DNA of 64,000 nucleotides from Paenibacillus polymyxa (GTDB lineage: Bacteria > Bacillota > Bacilli > Paenibacillales > Paenibacillaceae): NCBI RefSeq assembly GCF_018614975.1, contig NZ_JAGGNR010000008.1:372001-436000 (forward strand), in the 5' to 3' direction. Below the pieces are notes generated by a model. That model was not told where the DNA came from. It saw nothing but the letters and a program-made list of their open reading frames with translations, and did not search any database. The translations under genes were made by a program, and so were the position numbers. Of the stretch, positions 9,186 through 18,310 are shown in pieces; positions within the stretch are counted from its first letter, which is position 1; each line of letters starts with the position of its first letter.

Positions 9186-9677
9186 TTACGCATTCGGGTC
9201 CAGTTGCACAACAACCTGTTTACCACTTACCTGAACACCCGTTGTTTTGCTACCGAATTCAGCCAGCGATTTACTCAGTTGCTCTGCCCATTCCTTGCCT
9301 GCAACTCCTTCTTTGGCTCCGTGCACCTGGATGACGAGTTTTACCGAATCACCCTTCTTCAGAATGCGCTCCGCTTGAGATTGCTTCGTATCCCGGTCAT
9401 GATCCTCCATCGCAAGGTTCAAGCGAATTTCCTTTACTTTACGTTTATCGGGGGATTTACTCGCTTTTTTCTTCGCCTGCTGCGCTTCCGCTTTGGCCAC
9501 TCCAGCTCCAATCAGCTTGCATGGTGGTGGACTCGTCATCAAGGACAAGCACACCAGATCTACTTTATGCTGCTTCGCAAGTAGAAGTGCTTCCTGCGTG
9601 GACATTACACCCAGATCTTCACCATTCAATCCGGTGAGCTGCACTTCGGCCGCTTTGATCTTTTCATTTTTGATCAT
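9186..9677 (-). CDS. infC: Divergent, stand-alone translation initiation factor IF-3 homologue
   Basis: The 163-residue product has both IF-3 domains: an N-domain (KIKAAEVQLTGLNGEDLGVM, STQEAL) and a C-domain (VKEIRLNLAMEDHDRDTK, LKKGDSVKLVIQ) around a lysine-rich linker. IF-3 binds the 30S subunit and checks initiator tRNA. Canonical IF-3 has a well-kept PVARIMDYGK segment before the linker; here that stretch reads PPPCKLIGAGVAKAE. rpmI and rplT, the usual neighbours, are absent and no long leader is seen. It is more likely a second, diverged IF-3 than the primary one. AGGAGGA supports the start. Confidence 0.8.
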   Translation of the reverse strand: MIKNEKIKAAEVQLTGLNGEDLGVMSTQEALLLAKQHKVDLVCLSLMTSPPPCKLIGAGVAKAEAQQAKKKASKSPDKRKVKEIRLNLAMEDHDRDTKQSQAERILKKGDSVKLVIQVHGAKEGVAGKEWAEQLSKSLAEFGSKTTGVQVSGKQVVVQLDPNA

Positions 9678-9699
9678 GAGTCTTCCTCCTCTACATCAA

Positions 9700-9735
9700 A
9701 AGCCTGTCCTGACCAATTACGGATCAGAGCAGGCT
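9700..9735 (-). terminator. Hairpin between ppaC and the IF-3 homologue
   Basis: On the minus strand AGCCTG pairs with CAGGCT, with an inner GATCC/GGTC pairing, followed by TTTT. It lies in the 119-nt gap between the ppaC stop and the IF-3 start, so it could end ppaC transcripts or act as an attenuator ahead of the IF-3 gene. Confidence 0.6.
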
Positions 9736-9796
9736 AGGATGGTGTTGCTACTATTTGCAATACATATCAGCGTACGAATACGCCAATCGGTTTGAT

Positions 9797-10729
9797 TTAC
9801 AGCGTGTTGAATGCTTCCGTCAGAACCGGTACAATTTGTGATTTGCGTGATACTACGCCTTTCAAGAGCGCTCTGCTATCAGACAGCGTCACATTGTAGG
9901 CTTTCTCCACAGCTTTAGTGGATGTACCATATGCCAGAGCTACGGAATCGTTGTTCAGAATGTCTGTTACGACAAATACAAACAGGTCGAGACCTTTGCT
10001 CGAAATGATTGCATCAATAGCTGCTTCAAGCTCAGGTTGCTTCACGAGAACATCATTCACGTCAACGGCATTAACCTGTGCAATTTCCACTTTGGATTGA
10101 CCCATTACGAATTCTTTTGCATCCAGGGAAATCAGTTCAGCAATGGTTTTTTGGCTCAGATCCGCGCCGGCTTTCAGCATGTCCAGACCATAGCTGTCTG
10201 CATCTACACCAGCAATGGCAGCCAGTTCACGCGCAGCGGCTACGTCCTGCTCTGTGCAAGTCGGGGATTTGAATAACAGGGAATCGGAGATAATAGCAGA
10301 CAGCATCAGGCCAGCAATCGGTGCACTTACTTCGATGCCATTTTCTTTGTACATTTTATTCAAAATGGTTGCTGTACAACCTACAGGCTCGGCACGGAAA
10401 TACAGAGGTCCGCTTGTCTCAAAGTTAGCAATACGGTGATGGTCGATAACTTCAACGACAGTCACTTCCTCAATATCGCTTACACTTTGCTGACGCTCGT
10501 TGTGGTCAACCAGAATAACCTTATTTACTTCATTTGCAGCTGTTTTAATAAGGCGCGGTGCTGCAATTTTGAATTGATCCAGTGCAAACTGGGTTTCACC
10601 ATTGACTTCGCCGAGACGAACAGCTTCAACGTCCTGACCCAATTTTGTTTTCAGATCCGCATAGGCGATTGCCGAACAGATCGTATCCGTGTCGGGATTT
10701 TTGTGACCGAAGATTAACGCTTTTTCCAT
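9797..10729 (-). CDS. ppaC: Manganese-dependent inorganic pyrophosphatase (family II)
   Basis: This 310-residue cytosolic enzyme hydrolyses pyrophosphate to phosphate and drives biosynthetic reactions forward. The family II (DHH superfamily) signatures are clear: [13 protein letters not shown] near the N-terminus, LVDHNE, and VIDHHR with the DHH metal site. The C-terminal DHHA2 domain ends with the SRKSQIVP substrate loop. Two in-frame ATGs exist; the one at 10729 is 8 nt from GGAGGG, the one at 10735 only 2 nt, so the former is used. The leader contains the 48-bp repeat. Confidence 0.95.
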   Translation of the reverse strand: MEKALIFGHKNPDTDTICSAIAYADLKTKLGQDVEAVRLGEVNGETQFALDQFKIAAPRLIKTAANEVNKVILVDHNERQQSVSDIEEVTVVEVIDHHRIANFETSGPLYFRAEPVGCTATILNKMYKENGIEVSAPIAGLMLSAIISDSLLFKSPTCTEQDVAAARELAAIAGVDADSYGLDMLKAGADLSQKTIAELISLDAKEFVMGQSKVEIAQVNAVDVNDVLVKQPELEAAIDAIISSKGLDLFVFVVTDILNNDSVALAYGTSTKAVEKAYNVTLSDSRALLKGVVSRKSQIVPVLTEAFNTL

Positions 10730-10791
10730 ATTCATAGCCCTCCGTCAATTCTGATTTATATAAGTTTAACCAAAGAATGTTTACACTTGCC

Positions 10792-10839
10792 ACTCCGATG
10801 ACAGAATAACCTTCCGATCGCTGTTATCCCCAGATTTTT
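10792..10839. repeat. 48-bp dispersed repeat, copy A (upstream of ppaC)
   Basis: This 48-nt sequence, starting ACTCCGATGACAGAATAACC and ending in a run of T, is identical to 36043-36090 and differs at five positions from 41189-41236. It contains an imperfect inverted repeat (ATAAC...CGATCG...GTTAT). It lies 63 nt upstream of the ppaC start codon. The preceding TTTACACT is also shared with copy B. Confidence 0.85.
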
Positions 10840-11020
10840 TCTGTCCTCTCCGTTCTCGTGTAAAAAGTTTAGTTGAACTTATATAGAAAATATATGTCAT
10901 ATTTTAATCATACCCTACTGATTATAGCGCTTATAAGGCTTAATTCCAATCCCTTTACAGCGAATTAATTGTAAATCATTCTCAGGTCAGTGATTTTGAA
11001 AAAATATCCGCTCTGTATTC

Positions 11021-11344
11021 CTACTTTACAGAGGTTTTGGCCACATTCGCAATCAGGTGTTTCTCCAGTTTCTCCCCTTCACACAAGGCCTGTACCAGCG
11101 CTCTGCCTGAATCCGGTGTCATTTGGCCATACCAGTCGCCCTGTGGATACACAATCGTTACGCATGCATCGTCACACCGACCATTACATTTGGTACGTGT
11201 TGTATGGATGAATCCTCCCGCCTGCTGCTTAACAATCTCGTCCCGTACCGCCTGAGTTACTTCTTCCCCATCGTTACGCATGCATGTTCCACCATTACAG
11301 AGTAAAATGTGATGTTGCAGTTGATCCAGATTATAAATAGCCAA
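11021..11344 (-). CDS. Thioredoxin-like [2Fe-2S] ferredoxin domain protein
   Basis: This 107-residue protein has the cysteine pattern of thioredoxin-like [2Fe-2S] ferredoxins: LLCNGGTC near residues 15-21 and CNGRCDDAC near residues 53-61. The second part resembles the C-terminal cluster ligands of NuoE/Aim32-type proteins. It is probably a small cytosolic electron carrier; the partner is unknown. The start is a TTG with GAGGGG about 12 nt upstream. An overlapping ATG in another frame does not give the conserved protein. No operon partner is seen. Confidence 0.8.
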   Translation of the reverse strand: MAIYNLDQLQHHILLCNGGTCMRNDGEEVTQAVRDEIVKQQAGGFIHTTRTKCNGRCDDACVTIVYPQGDWYGQMTPDSGRALVQALCEGEKLEKHLIANVAKTSVK

Positions 11345-11445
11345 ACTTGGTTCATTCCCCTCAAGTCGATATGATATGTATCGTATTTATTCCATCGTAC
11401 AACCTTATAAATTAGCATATGAAACCCTGATACGCAACGAAAAAA

Positions 11446-12198
11446 TTAAATCTCAGGCTCTTCCGCGCTCTGCCTTTGCCGTACAAAAAAGGTCTGCAGA
11501 CTGCCGTCTTCGCTAATCTCCAGCAGGTTCAATTGTGCTCCGTAAGCACAACCACCATCAATGCCAATTTTGTCTCCGCTCGGGTCAAACCAAATGCCTG
11601 TCTCATCATGCAAATGCTTCACAGGGGTGTGTCCAAATACGACCGTCTCTCTAATCGTGGTTGGTCTGGAATAGAATGATTCACGAATCCAAATGAAGTC
11701 CCGCTCGGACTGGCTTCTCCAATCCTCGATATCCGGATTGAGCCCGGCATGCAAAAAAATATAACCTGGTATTTCGTACACCAGCGGAAGCTGTTCCAGA
11801 AAACAAAGATGGTGTTCATAGTGTGTACGTATCCACTGTTTGGCTTCAGCATAAGCTTCCCAATCTATCTGTTGCTCATCATAAGTAAGCTCCCGATCCA
11901 GATAACTTGCCATCGTCTGTAATCCGCCATTACGGATCCAGTGTTGATCATATTGCTCAACATCCTGGGTTAATGCCTTGACCATCATGGCATCGTGATT
12001 GCCTTTGATCACCATAATATGGTGCTGTTGCTGAAGCTGCATAATCTGTTCGATGACCTGTTTGCTGCTTGGACCTCGATCCACATAATCACCGAGTAAA
12101 ATCAATTCGTCCTGCTGCGGATTATAATCTGCAAGCTTAAGCAGTGCATTAAATTCATCGTAACAGCCATGAATATCACTAATGACACATCTGCGCAT
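11446..12198 (-). CDS. Metallophosphoesterase, PrpE/ApaH-like
   Basis: The 250-residue product belongs to the calcineurin-like PPP phosphoesterases. The metal-binding motifs are in order: SDIHG near residue 8, GDYVDRG near 37, GNHD near 66, then a histidine in LHAGLNP and GHTPVKHL. Relatives act as serine/threonine phosphatases (PrpE) or dinucleoside tetraphosphatases (ApaH); the sequence does not decide between them. It lies 99 nt downstream of the luciferase-like oxidoreductase gene on the same strand, with a strong hairpin between. Confidence 0.88.
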   Translation of the reverse strand: MRRCVISDIHGCYDEFNALLKLADYNPQQDELILLGDYVDRGPSSKQVIEQIMQLQQQHHIMVIKGNHDAMMVKALTQDVEQYDQHWIRNGGLQTMASYLDRELTYDEQQIDWEAYAEAKQWIRTHYEHHLCFLEQLPLVYEIPGYIFLHAGLNPDIEDWRSQSERDFIWIRESFYSRPTTIRETVVFGHTPVKHLHDETGIWFDPSGDKIGIDGGCAYGAQLNLLEISEDGSLQTFFVRQRQSAEEPEI

Positions 12199-12234
12199 GT
12201 GAATATCTCCTCTCCCTGATCACGCAAGAGTATA

Positions 12235-12264
12235 ACCGGAACCTTGCAAGAGCAAGATTCCGGT
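12235..12264. other. Strong inverted repeat in a 99-nt gap
   Basis: ACCGGAA and TTCCGGT flank CTTGC/GCAAG around a short loop, giving an almost perfect 13-bp stem. It sits between the oxidoreductase stop and the phosphoesterase start. There is no T tract on either strand, so intrinsic termination is doubtful; it may be an mRNA-stabilising or processing hairpin. Confidence 0.5.
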
Positions 12265-12297
12265 CTGTTCAGAGTAGTTATTCCCGCTTGCTCACCA

Positions 12298-13305
12298 TTA
12301 GTCCTGCTTGAGTCCAAAGGCTTCGGCAATCAAGCCAAATGAGCGCAGACGTGCTTCAAACGAATGGACCGCTGACGCAATAATGACTTCATCTGCTTCA
12401 TGGCGTTCAGCCATTGCGGTAATTTTATCTCTCACCTGATCCGGTGTTCCCACAATGGAAAAGGAACGACGTTGACGAATCTGTTCCATCTCCATCGCTG
12501 TGTATGGATAGTTGTTCACCGTCTCCAGAGATGGGAATGAACTTTGTTCAAGACCTCGTCCAAGGCGCAAGAAGAAAAGTTCATTGCTACGCGCAAGTTC
12601 AGCGGCTTCTTCCTCTGTCTCCGCGCAGAATGCCGAAACAGCAATCATTGAATGTGGTTTGTCATTCAGGATGGACGGCTTGAAATGTCTGCGGTAATGT
12701 TTCATCGCTTCTTCGCCGCCTGGTGTTCCGAAGAATTGGGCAAACGCATACGATGTTCCTTGCGCTGCAGCAATTCTTGCACCTTCGGAGCTGGAACCCA
12801 GCAACCACACTTCTGGTACCGTTGGAACCGATGGTCCGGCTACCAGAGATGCGAACCGATGATCCTCGGGCAACTGCTCGTGGAAGTATCCGCCCAGATC
12901 CGCAATCTGCTGCGGGAAGAATTGTACATTCGATGACTTGCCTTCATTCAGAGCTCTGCTCGCAATCGGCATGCCGCCTGGTGCTCTGCCAATCCCAAGG
13001 TCAATCCGCCCCGGATGCAAAGCTTCCAGCAGACGGAAATTCTCTGCAACCTTGTAGGCACTATAATGAGGTAACATAACGCCACCGGAACCTACGCGAA
13101 TTCGATCCGTATGTGCAGCTACATGTGCAATCATAACTTCAGGACTGGAGAAAGACAGCGCACCACTACCGTGATGCTCCGACATCCAAAAACGGGAGTA
13201 CCCCAATTGATCCGCATGTTGTGCGAGTTTCACCGTTTCCTGTAACGTATCCTGTACAGTTCGTCCTTCATTGATATGTCCATGTTCGAGTACACTCAGT
13301 TTCAT
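12298..13305 (-). CDS. LLM class flavin-dependent oxidoreductase
   Basis: This 335-residue protein is a bacterial luciferase-like, FMN-dependent TIM-barrel enzyme. Diagnostic segments are LGYSRFWMSEHHG near residue 34, the IRVGSGGVMLPHYSAYKVAENF strand-helix pair near 70-92, GRIDLGIGRAPGG near 100, and a C-terminal GTPDQVRDKI flavin-region motif. Length and motifs match the YceB/MsnO8-like branch that most Firmicutes carry. The substrate is unknown. AGAGG upstream of the ATG supports the start. Confidence 0.88.
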   Translation of the reverse strand: MKLSVLEHGHINEGRTVQDTLQETVKLAQHADQLGYSRFWMSEHHGSGALSFSSPEVMIAHVAAHTDRIRVGSGGVMLPHYSAYKVAENFRLLEALHPGRIDLGIGRAPGGMPIASRALNEGKSSNVQFFPQQIADLGGYFHEQLPEDHRFASLVAGPSVPTVPEVWLLGSSSEGARIAAAQGTSYAFAQFFGTPGGEEAMKHYRRHFKPSILNDKPHSMIAVSAFCAETEEEAAELARSNELFFLRLGRGLEQSSFPSLETVNNYPYTAMEMEQIRQRRSFSIVGTPDQVRDKITAMAERHEADEVIIASAVHSFEARLRSFGLIAEAFGLKQD

Positions 13306-13479
13306 ATATATTCAATCCTCTCGTCTGTTAGGTTCATAAGTGCTGTGAATACGAGTTCTGCGTATATTACGCGCTCTTGCTCACTTCGTTCTTGCTCATT
13401 CCATTGTAACATTAATTATTACAGTTTCAAACTTTAGTTATCCTCTTTATTACCACACTTGTGCAAGAAACATGCAAAA

Positions 13480-13512
13480 AAACGCCACCAGCTTTTGAAC
13501 TGGTGACGTTTT
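13480..13512 (-). terminator. Terminator of the LTA synthase-like gene
   Basis: On the minus strand ACGTCACCAG pairs with CTGGTGGCGT and is followed by a run of T residues, about 25 nt past the stop codon at 13539. Confidence 0.85.
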
Positions 13513-13538
13513 AACTAACCTATTGCAGAGAAATTGAT

Positions 13539-15476
13539 TTATGGCGCACGTTTCGGTAACAACTTCACATACTCGTCAGACAGTTTCATCAGGCTGAGCA
13601 CATGCTCATAGTCGGCACGATACGGTTCCAAATCCGTTACCGGCTCGTATGTCTTCAGCGAATAGGCTGTTCCATCGTCAAAGCCCGCACCCGGGATAAA
13701 CATGATCTCATCGTTGACAAATGAACCCGTCGGCAAGTAATACCGGATACCGAAGGCATTATGATCCATGTTGAGCAGATCATGTCCGAAGGCAGTGAAC
13801 TGTTCATCTTGAAGGGAAACGCCCATCAGATTCATAAGCGTTGGCAACATATCCAGCTGACCGCCAGGCTGCTCAATCACTTGCCCTTTGGTCTGCTTCG
13901 GCGTGTGGATCATTAACGGGATGTTGAATCGACTTACTTTACCGTCATAAGGGACGCCCAGATTGGCCTGAATCTGCTGTGTAATCTCTTCGTCAGCAGG
14001 CAGACCAAAGTGGTCTCCGTAGAGCACTAAAGTAGTGTTATCCCATAATCCATTCGCCTTCAACTCATTAATGAGTTGACCGATGGCATAGTCCGTATAG
14101 TTGATCGCTTGCAGATAATCGTAAAGCAGTTTGTTCGTGATGGTCGCTGGAATCGTGATCCGTGCACGATCAGGGGGAACCGTAAACGGCGAGTGGCTCG
14201 ATGCCGTAATGAACTGAGCATAGAACGGCTGATTCGCAGCCTGATGCGCAGTCATTTTTTCCACACCTACACGGTACAACTCTTCATCCGATGGTCCAAA
14301 GTCATTGAATCTGTCATTCTTGAAGCTGGGCTTGTCGAAGTAACGTGTGAATCCGAGTGCCGGATACATTTTGTTCCGGTTCCAGAAAGTAACGTCATTC
14401 CCATGGAACGTCTCTGACTCATATCCCTTTTCCGCCAGTACCTTGGGTAGACTTGGAAGATCACGATCACTATACCCGGCTGACATGGGAACAACTCCGG
14501 TTGGGTAGATAGACGTGTTCGACATAAACTCAGCGTCTGATGTGTTTCCCTGTCCGATCTGTTGGAAAAAATGAGAGAAATAATAGCTTTCTTTGGCCAG
14601 ATCATTCAGTACCGGTGTTAACTCCTGACCGTCTAATGAAGCATTAATCGGAAAATTCTGAAAGGACTCCAGTTGCAGTACAATCAGATTGCTGCCTTTG
14701 GCCTGACCAAAATATTTGGCTTTGACAGTTGTACCGTCACTTGGTTTATCCTGATACGGATACTGGCTAACCAGCTCATTGATCTTGGCAATCGTTTCGT
14801 TAATGTTGCCATTCGCAATAGCCTTATTTTCTTTGCTCGTCAGAATGGCAGACGAAACCTGATAGTTCAGGAAACCGAGATTCTCGGCTCGCACCAACTC
14901 ATTATCAATCGTTTCACCTTTGACAATAAAGCTGCCAGACAGCACGATGCAAAATGCAGCCGTAAGCGCAACGCCGAGTTTGCCCCAGTAACGTCTCCGG
15001 ATTCTGCCAAACGTCAACCCGCTATCGCGGTAACTGCTGTGGTTACGCCCGCCAGCACGTCTGCGCATAATCAGCCATATCGGCAACGCCAGTATAATGT
15101 CTACGAAAAACAGAAAGTGCGTCGGTCGGACCAGAGGTCCGATACTGCCTCGTACTTGGGCAACTTGCCCCAGCTCACTGAGCACGGTATAGGTAGGTAC
15201 CGAACTGAAATGAACGTTATACAGCGTAGCCGCGAACAGCACCAGAGAAAACAGCACATTGAATCCTCCATATACTGCTCGCTTCCAGCCTTTGGGCACG
15301 ATCAGATCCAGCAGGCATATCAGAGTTAGTGCGCCTAATGCGTCAGTTAACAGCCCGAAACCGGATAGACCCTGGAAAAAGAAATACCGCAGCAGTGACA
15401 ACTTCAACAGCATCAGGATGAATAACACGGCGAATAAGGTCCGTGATGAAGTCCGTTCTTTTTTGGAATTATACAT
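13539..15476 (-). CDS. LTA synthase family sulfatase (LtaS-like)
   Basis: This 645-residue polytopic membrane protein should move glycerol-phosphate from phosphatidylglycerol onto lipoteichoic acid or a related polymer. Five transmembrane helices lie at about 14-31, 39-56, 63-82, 118-135 and 162-182. An extracellular sulfatase-fold domain begins around residue 240 (LIVLQLESFQNF). The LtaS nucleophile threonine is in GQGNTSDAEF, and metal-site segments FHGNDVTFWNR and LYGDHFG are present. A TTG-initiated longer frame is possible, but AAGGG abuts it, so the ATG at 15476 is used. Its paralogue type (LtaS, YfnI or YqgS) cannot be assigned. Confidence 0.9.
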   Translation of the reverse strand: MYNSKKERTSSRTLFAVLFILMLLKLSLLRYFFFQGLSGFGLLTDALGALTLICLLDLIVPKGWKRAVYGGFNVLFSLVLFAATLYNVHFSSVPTYTVLSELGQVAQVRGSIGPLVRPTHFLFFVDIILALPIWLIMRRRAGGRNHSSYRDSGLTFGRIRRRYWGKLGVALTAAFCIVLSGSFIVKGETIDNELVRAENLGFLNYQVSSAILTSKENKAIANGNINETIAKINELVSQYPYQDKPSDGTTVKAKYFGQAKGSNLIVLQLESFQNFPINASLDGQELTPVLNDLAKESYYFSHFFQQIGQGNTSDAEFMSNTSIYPTGVVPMSAGYSDRDLPSLPKVLAEKGYESETFHGNDVTFWNRNKMYPALGFTRYFDKPSFKNDRFNDFGPSDEELYRVGVEKMTAHQAANQPFYAQFITASSHSPFTVPPDRARITIPATITNKLLYDYLQAINYTDYAIGQLINELKANGLWDNTTLVLYGDHFGLPADEEITQQIQANLGVPYDGKVSRFNIPLMIHTPKQTKGQVIEQPGGQLDMLPTLMNLMGVSLQDEQFTAFGHDLLNMDHNAFGIRYYLPTGSFVNDEIMFIPGAGFDDGTAYSLKTYEPVTDLEPYRADYEHVLSLMKLSDEYVKLLPKRAP

Positions 15477-15591
15477 GGTCGCTTTCAACCCTTACCCTGA
15501 AATTTTACGTTTATTTTACAAAACGCATATTTCAGTATAACAGTTTTCTGGTTGCTATTCCATGGAAGTTCCGTGTAGGACGGGGTGAGCG

Positions 15592-17967
15592 TTACGCAAT
15601 TGTAGATATATCCGTGTTCTGCGTGTCCGCTCCCTCTCTCTGTTCCTTAATGACTGCTTGTGCAGCAGCAATTCGTGCATAAGGGATCTGTTCAGGCAAA
15701 CAGCTTACGTAATCCAGTCCAATGCGGTGGCAGAACGTAATGGACTCCAGATCAACCACATTCTCTCCACAGATCCCTGTCTTCAGATGAGGTTTTCGAA
15801 TTCGACCTTGAACTACAGCCATCTCCACCAGTTGTCCGACTCCCTCAATGTCCAGCACATGAAATGGATTATTCGTTACCGTACGAGAGTCCGTATCACG
15901 CTGAAGGAGAAGGAGCCGCTTCTCAGCTTCATGGCGACTATATCCAAATGTCATCTCTGTCAGCTCATCCGTGCCAAACGAGAAAAAGTCAGCCTGGCGA
16001 GCAATATGAGTCGCCGTCAGCGCCGCTCTCGGAGCTTCGATCATCGCCCCCACTCTATAGAGACAATGCCGTTTCTCCTCACCAAGCACTTGGTCAGCCA
16101 CATGATCCACCAGATCTCTCATCACCTGAAGTTCATGCACATGACCGATCTGAGGGATCATAATCTCGGGACGTACCCACCAGCCTTGCCGGATGCCTTT
16201 CACTGCTGCGCGGAAAATCGCTTCCAGCTGCATATCAACGATCTCCGGGAACACCGAACTCAGACGACAAGCCTTTTGCCCCAATGTCGGATTATGTTCA
16301 TGCAATTCACAGACTCTGCGAATTATACGCTCTAGTTCCTCCAGTTCAATCTGATGGTCTTTTTGCTCCTGCCACTCCTCTGCTTGTAACCACTCACGTC
16401 GTTTCTCCAACACGCCCAGATCCGGTAACAGTTCATGCAACGGCAAATCGAGCAAACAGATCGTTACCGGGTATCCATCCATCGCTTCGAATATCTGTTC
16501 AAAATCTGACTGCTGCATCGGCAACAGACGCTCCAACCCACGCCTGCGTTCGGATTCACTGTCAGCCAGAATCATTTTTTGTACAAAAGGTAACCGTGCA
16601 GGTGATAACAGCATGTTCTCCGTCCTGCACAGACCTATTCCCTCAGCCCCCAGTAGCCGTGCTGTCAGGGCATCCTGTGGTCGATCAGCATTGGCCAGTA
16701 CCTTCAGCTCTTTCACTTCATCAGCCCAATCGAGCAGTAGTTGCAGATCTGCTGATAAAAGTGGACTTGAGTTGTTATAAGCTGGACATACATCACCAGT
16801 TACTGGCTGAATCTTTATGGGCATATGTCCAGTGTTCGCTTCGCTGATAGAACTAGGATTTGTGTAAAGCTTCTGCACTTCCGTGATATGCTCAGGTTGG
16901 ATGCGAAGAAGTGCATCCTCCTTGGTGATGAGTCCTTCATGGACAAAATCCACAGTACTCCTCAGGGTGGCTGTGGAGGATAATCGTGCGGGCTGGGTCT
17001 GCACAACATACAACGCGCCGGCAACAATCACAAAGGTGATTTCCTGCACTTCTCCCTTATGCGTCTCCAACTGGCTACCTATCTCCAGCAAACTTGTGTA
17101 CAGCTCAGGTTCGTCATTCCGTAAACGCTCCAGACCATGATCTGTTTGGCTCGTGTTCCCGGTTGGGACGTATTGTCCAGTGATTCCCCTTTCTCCTGTA
17201 AGTTGACTTCGCGTGTACATTGTTCCGGTCCCGCTTGATTCTCCACATTTCCCATGCATCATCGTCTGTATAAGAACAGGAGCACTTTGCTCCGAAGAGA
17301 TGTAATATGGTTTACGCACGATCTCGTCCTGAGATCTGGATGCTTTAACCCGCTGTGAATGATATACCGCACGTACTGCTTCTTTGAATTGAATTTGAAC
17401 ATCCTCTGGAAAAGGGTTACGCCCCTTCGCTTCAATTAAATATTTAAATTCCGTAATGGTTAATTCAAGTTCCGTTTCATCCCAACCCTTGAACTGACTC
17501 AATATTTCTGTAAAAAATTCAGAAGGAATTGCATATACCAACTGTCCATATTCCTTTAAGTAATCTAGATAACATTGGAGTGCATACAACCGATCACCAG
17601 TTTGACGTGCGAGTCCTTCCACAGTAACATCATTCAGACCAACATTTAACAGTGATTGTGTCGCAGTTGCTGAGGCTCGATCCTGGTCCGTACGTACCGC
17701 GAGTAGTAGCGGATTCTCCGAATGTCCGAAGAACTTCCCGGTTTGCTGTTCCAGATGCCGGATCGCGTTAATAATCTCTTCCTCTCCTTCACCGGAAAGA
17801 TGTCCAAGACGGGTACAGAACTCGCGACAGCATTCCGTTGTGATCACAAATCCGGCCGGGACAGACCACCCTGCATGGATTAGCTCTGCAAGATCAGCCC
17901 CTTTACTGCCCATTAGCCTTTTCATCTCTGCCGTACCTTCTTCCAACAGAATTACCCGTTTTGTCAT
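15592..17967 (-). CDS. Pyruvate phosphate dikinase-like protein lacking the phosphohistidine domain
   Basis: The 791-residue product aligns with both ends of PPDK/PEP synthase. An N-terminal ATP-grasp-like part has SKGADLAELIHAGWSVPAGF and a weak GESSGTGTMYTR match. A C-terminal PEP-binding barrel has LGAEGIGLCRTENML, MIEAPRAALTA, FFSFGTDELTE and GICGENVVDLE, and keeps the conserved cysteine in GLDYVSCLP. The central swivelling domain, with its GGMTSHAA catalytic histidine, is missing: sequence runs from the ATP-grasp end (LRIQPEHITEV) to the barrel start through a short unrelated stretch. Normal catalysis therefore looks impossible alone. GGGAG 7 nt upstream supports the ATG at 17967. Its role is unknown. 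Confidence 0.8.
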   Translation of the reverse strand: MTKRVILLEEGTAEMKRLMGSKGADLAELIHAGWSVPAGFVITTECCREFCTRLGHLSGEGEEEIINAIRHLEQQTGKFFGHSENPLLLAVRTDQDRASATATQSLLNVGLNDVTVEGLARQTGDRLYALQCYLDYLKEYGQLVYAIPSEFFTEILSQFKGWDETELELTITEFKYLIEAKGRNPFPEDVQIQFKEAVRAVYHSQRVKASRSQDEIVRKPYYISSEQSAPVLIQTMMHGKCGESSGTGTMYTRSQLTGERGITGQYVPTGNTSQTDHGLERLRNDEPELYTSLLEIGSQLETHKGEVQEITFVIVAGALYVVQTQPARLSSTATLRSTVDFVHEGLITKEDALLRIQPEHITEVQKLYTNPSSISEANTGHMPIKIQPVTGDVCPAYNNSSPLLSADLQLLLDWADEVKELKVLANADRPQDALTARLLGAEGIGLCRTENMLLSPARLPFVQKMILADSESERRRGLERLLPMQQSDFEQIFEAMDGYPVTICLLDLPLHELLPDLGVLEKRREWLQAEEWQEQKDHQIELEELERIIRRVCELHEHNPTLGQKACRLSSVFPEIVDMQLEAIFRAAVKGIRQGWWVRPEIMIPQIGHVHELQVMRDLVDHVADQVLGEEKRHCLYRVGAMIEAPRAALTATHIARQADFFSFGTDELTEMTFGYSRHEAEKRLLLLQRDTDSRTVTNNPFHVLDIEGVGQLVEMAVVQGRIRKPHLKTGICGENVVDLESITFCHRIGLDYVSCLPEQIPYARIAAAQAVIKEQREGADTQNTDISTIA

Positions 17968-18310
17968 TACAGCTCTCCCATCCGCCATTCATGGCTAGCT
18001 TGAAGACTTCAATCCCTGCGTTACAGATCAGCCTTCACTCTAATGGTATGTCACAATCGTTCAGTCAAGGACATTTGCTTTTGCATTTTGTGCTCGTTAT
18101 CCATTTTTTTTGTAAACGATACACTAAAATAAGATGAAACCAGCCTTTCGAGCAGTTACATTGGCTCATTCATCGTAGTGAAGCAAAAAGAAGCCCCTTC
18201 AACTAAGCTGAAGGAACTTCACATTCTATTTAGTATTCACTTACCTCAAACGTCAGCACCCGATCAAACAGGGTATAATCCTTCCGACTTTGTAGTTTAA
18301 CTCCCATTCA
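17968..18310. other. Intergenic stretch with a terminator and a 25-codon frame
   Basis: The right part should hold the promoter of the PPDK-like gene, but no clear -10/-35 pair was resolved. On the minus strand a 25-codon frame (18230-18307, ending VLTFEVSEY) lies just after the Btr-like regulator stop and 12 nt before a terminator. It has no ribosome binding site and may be a gene tail remnant or chance. Confidence 0.35.
18186..18217 (-). terminator. Terminator downstream of the Btr-like regulator
   Basis: On the minus strand GAAG..CCTTCA pairs with TTGAAGG..CTTC and is followed by five T residues. It lies about 95 nt past the regulator stop codon at 18311. Confidence 0.7.

Noticed and set aside
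12235-12264. Strong hairpin considered as a terminator
   Set aside because: There is no T tract on either strand, so it is listed only as an inverted repeat.
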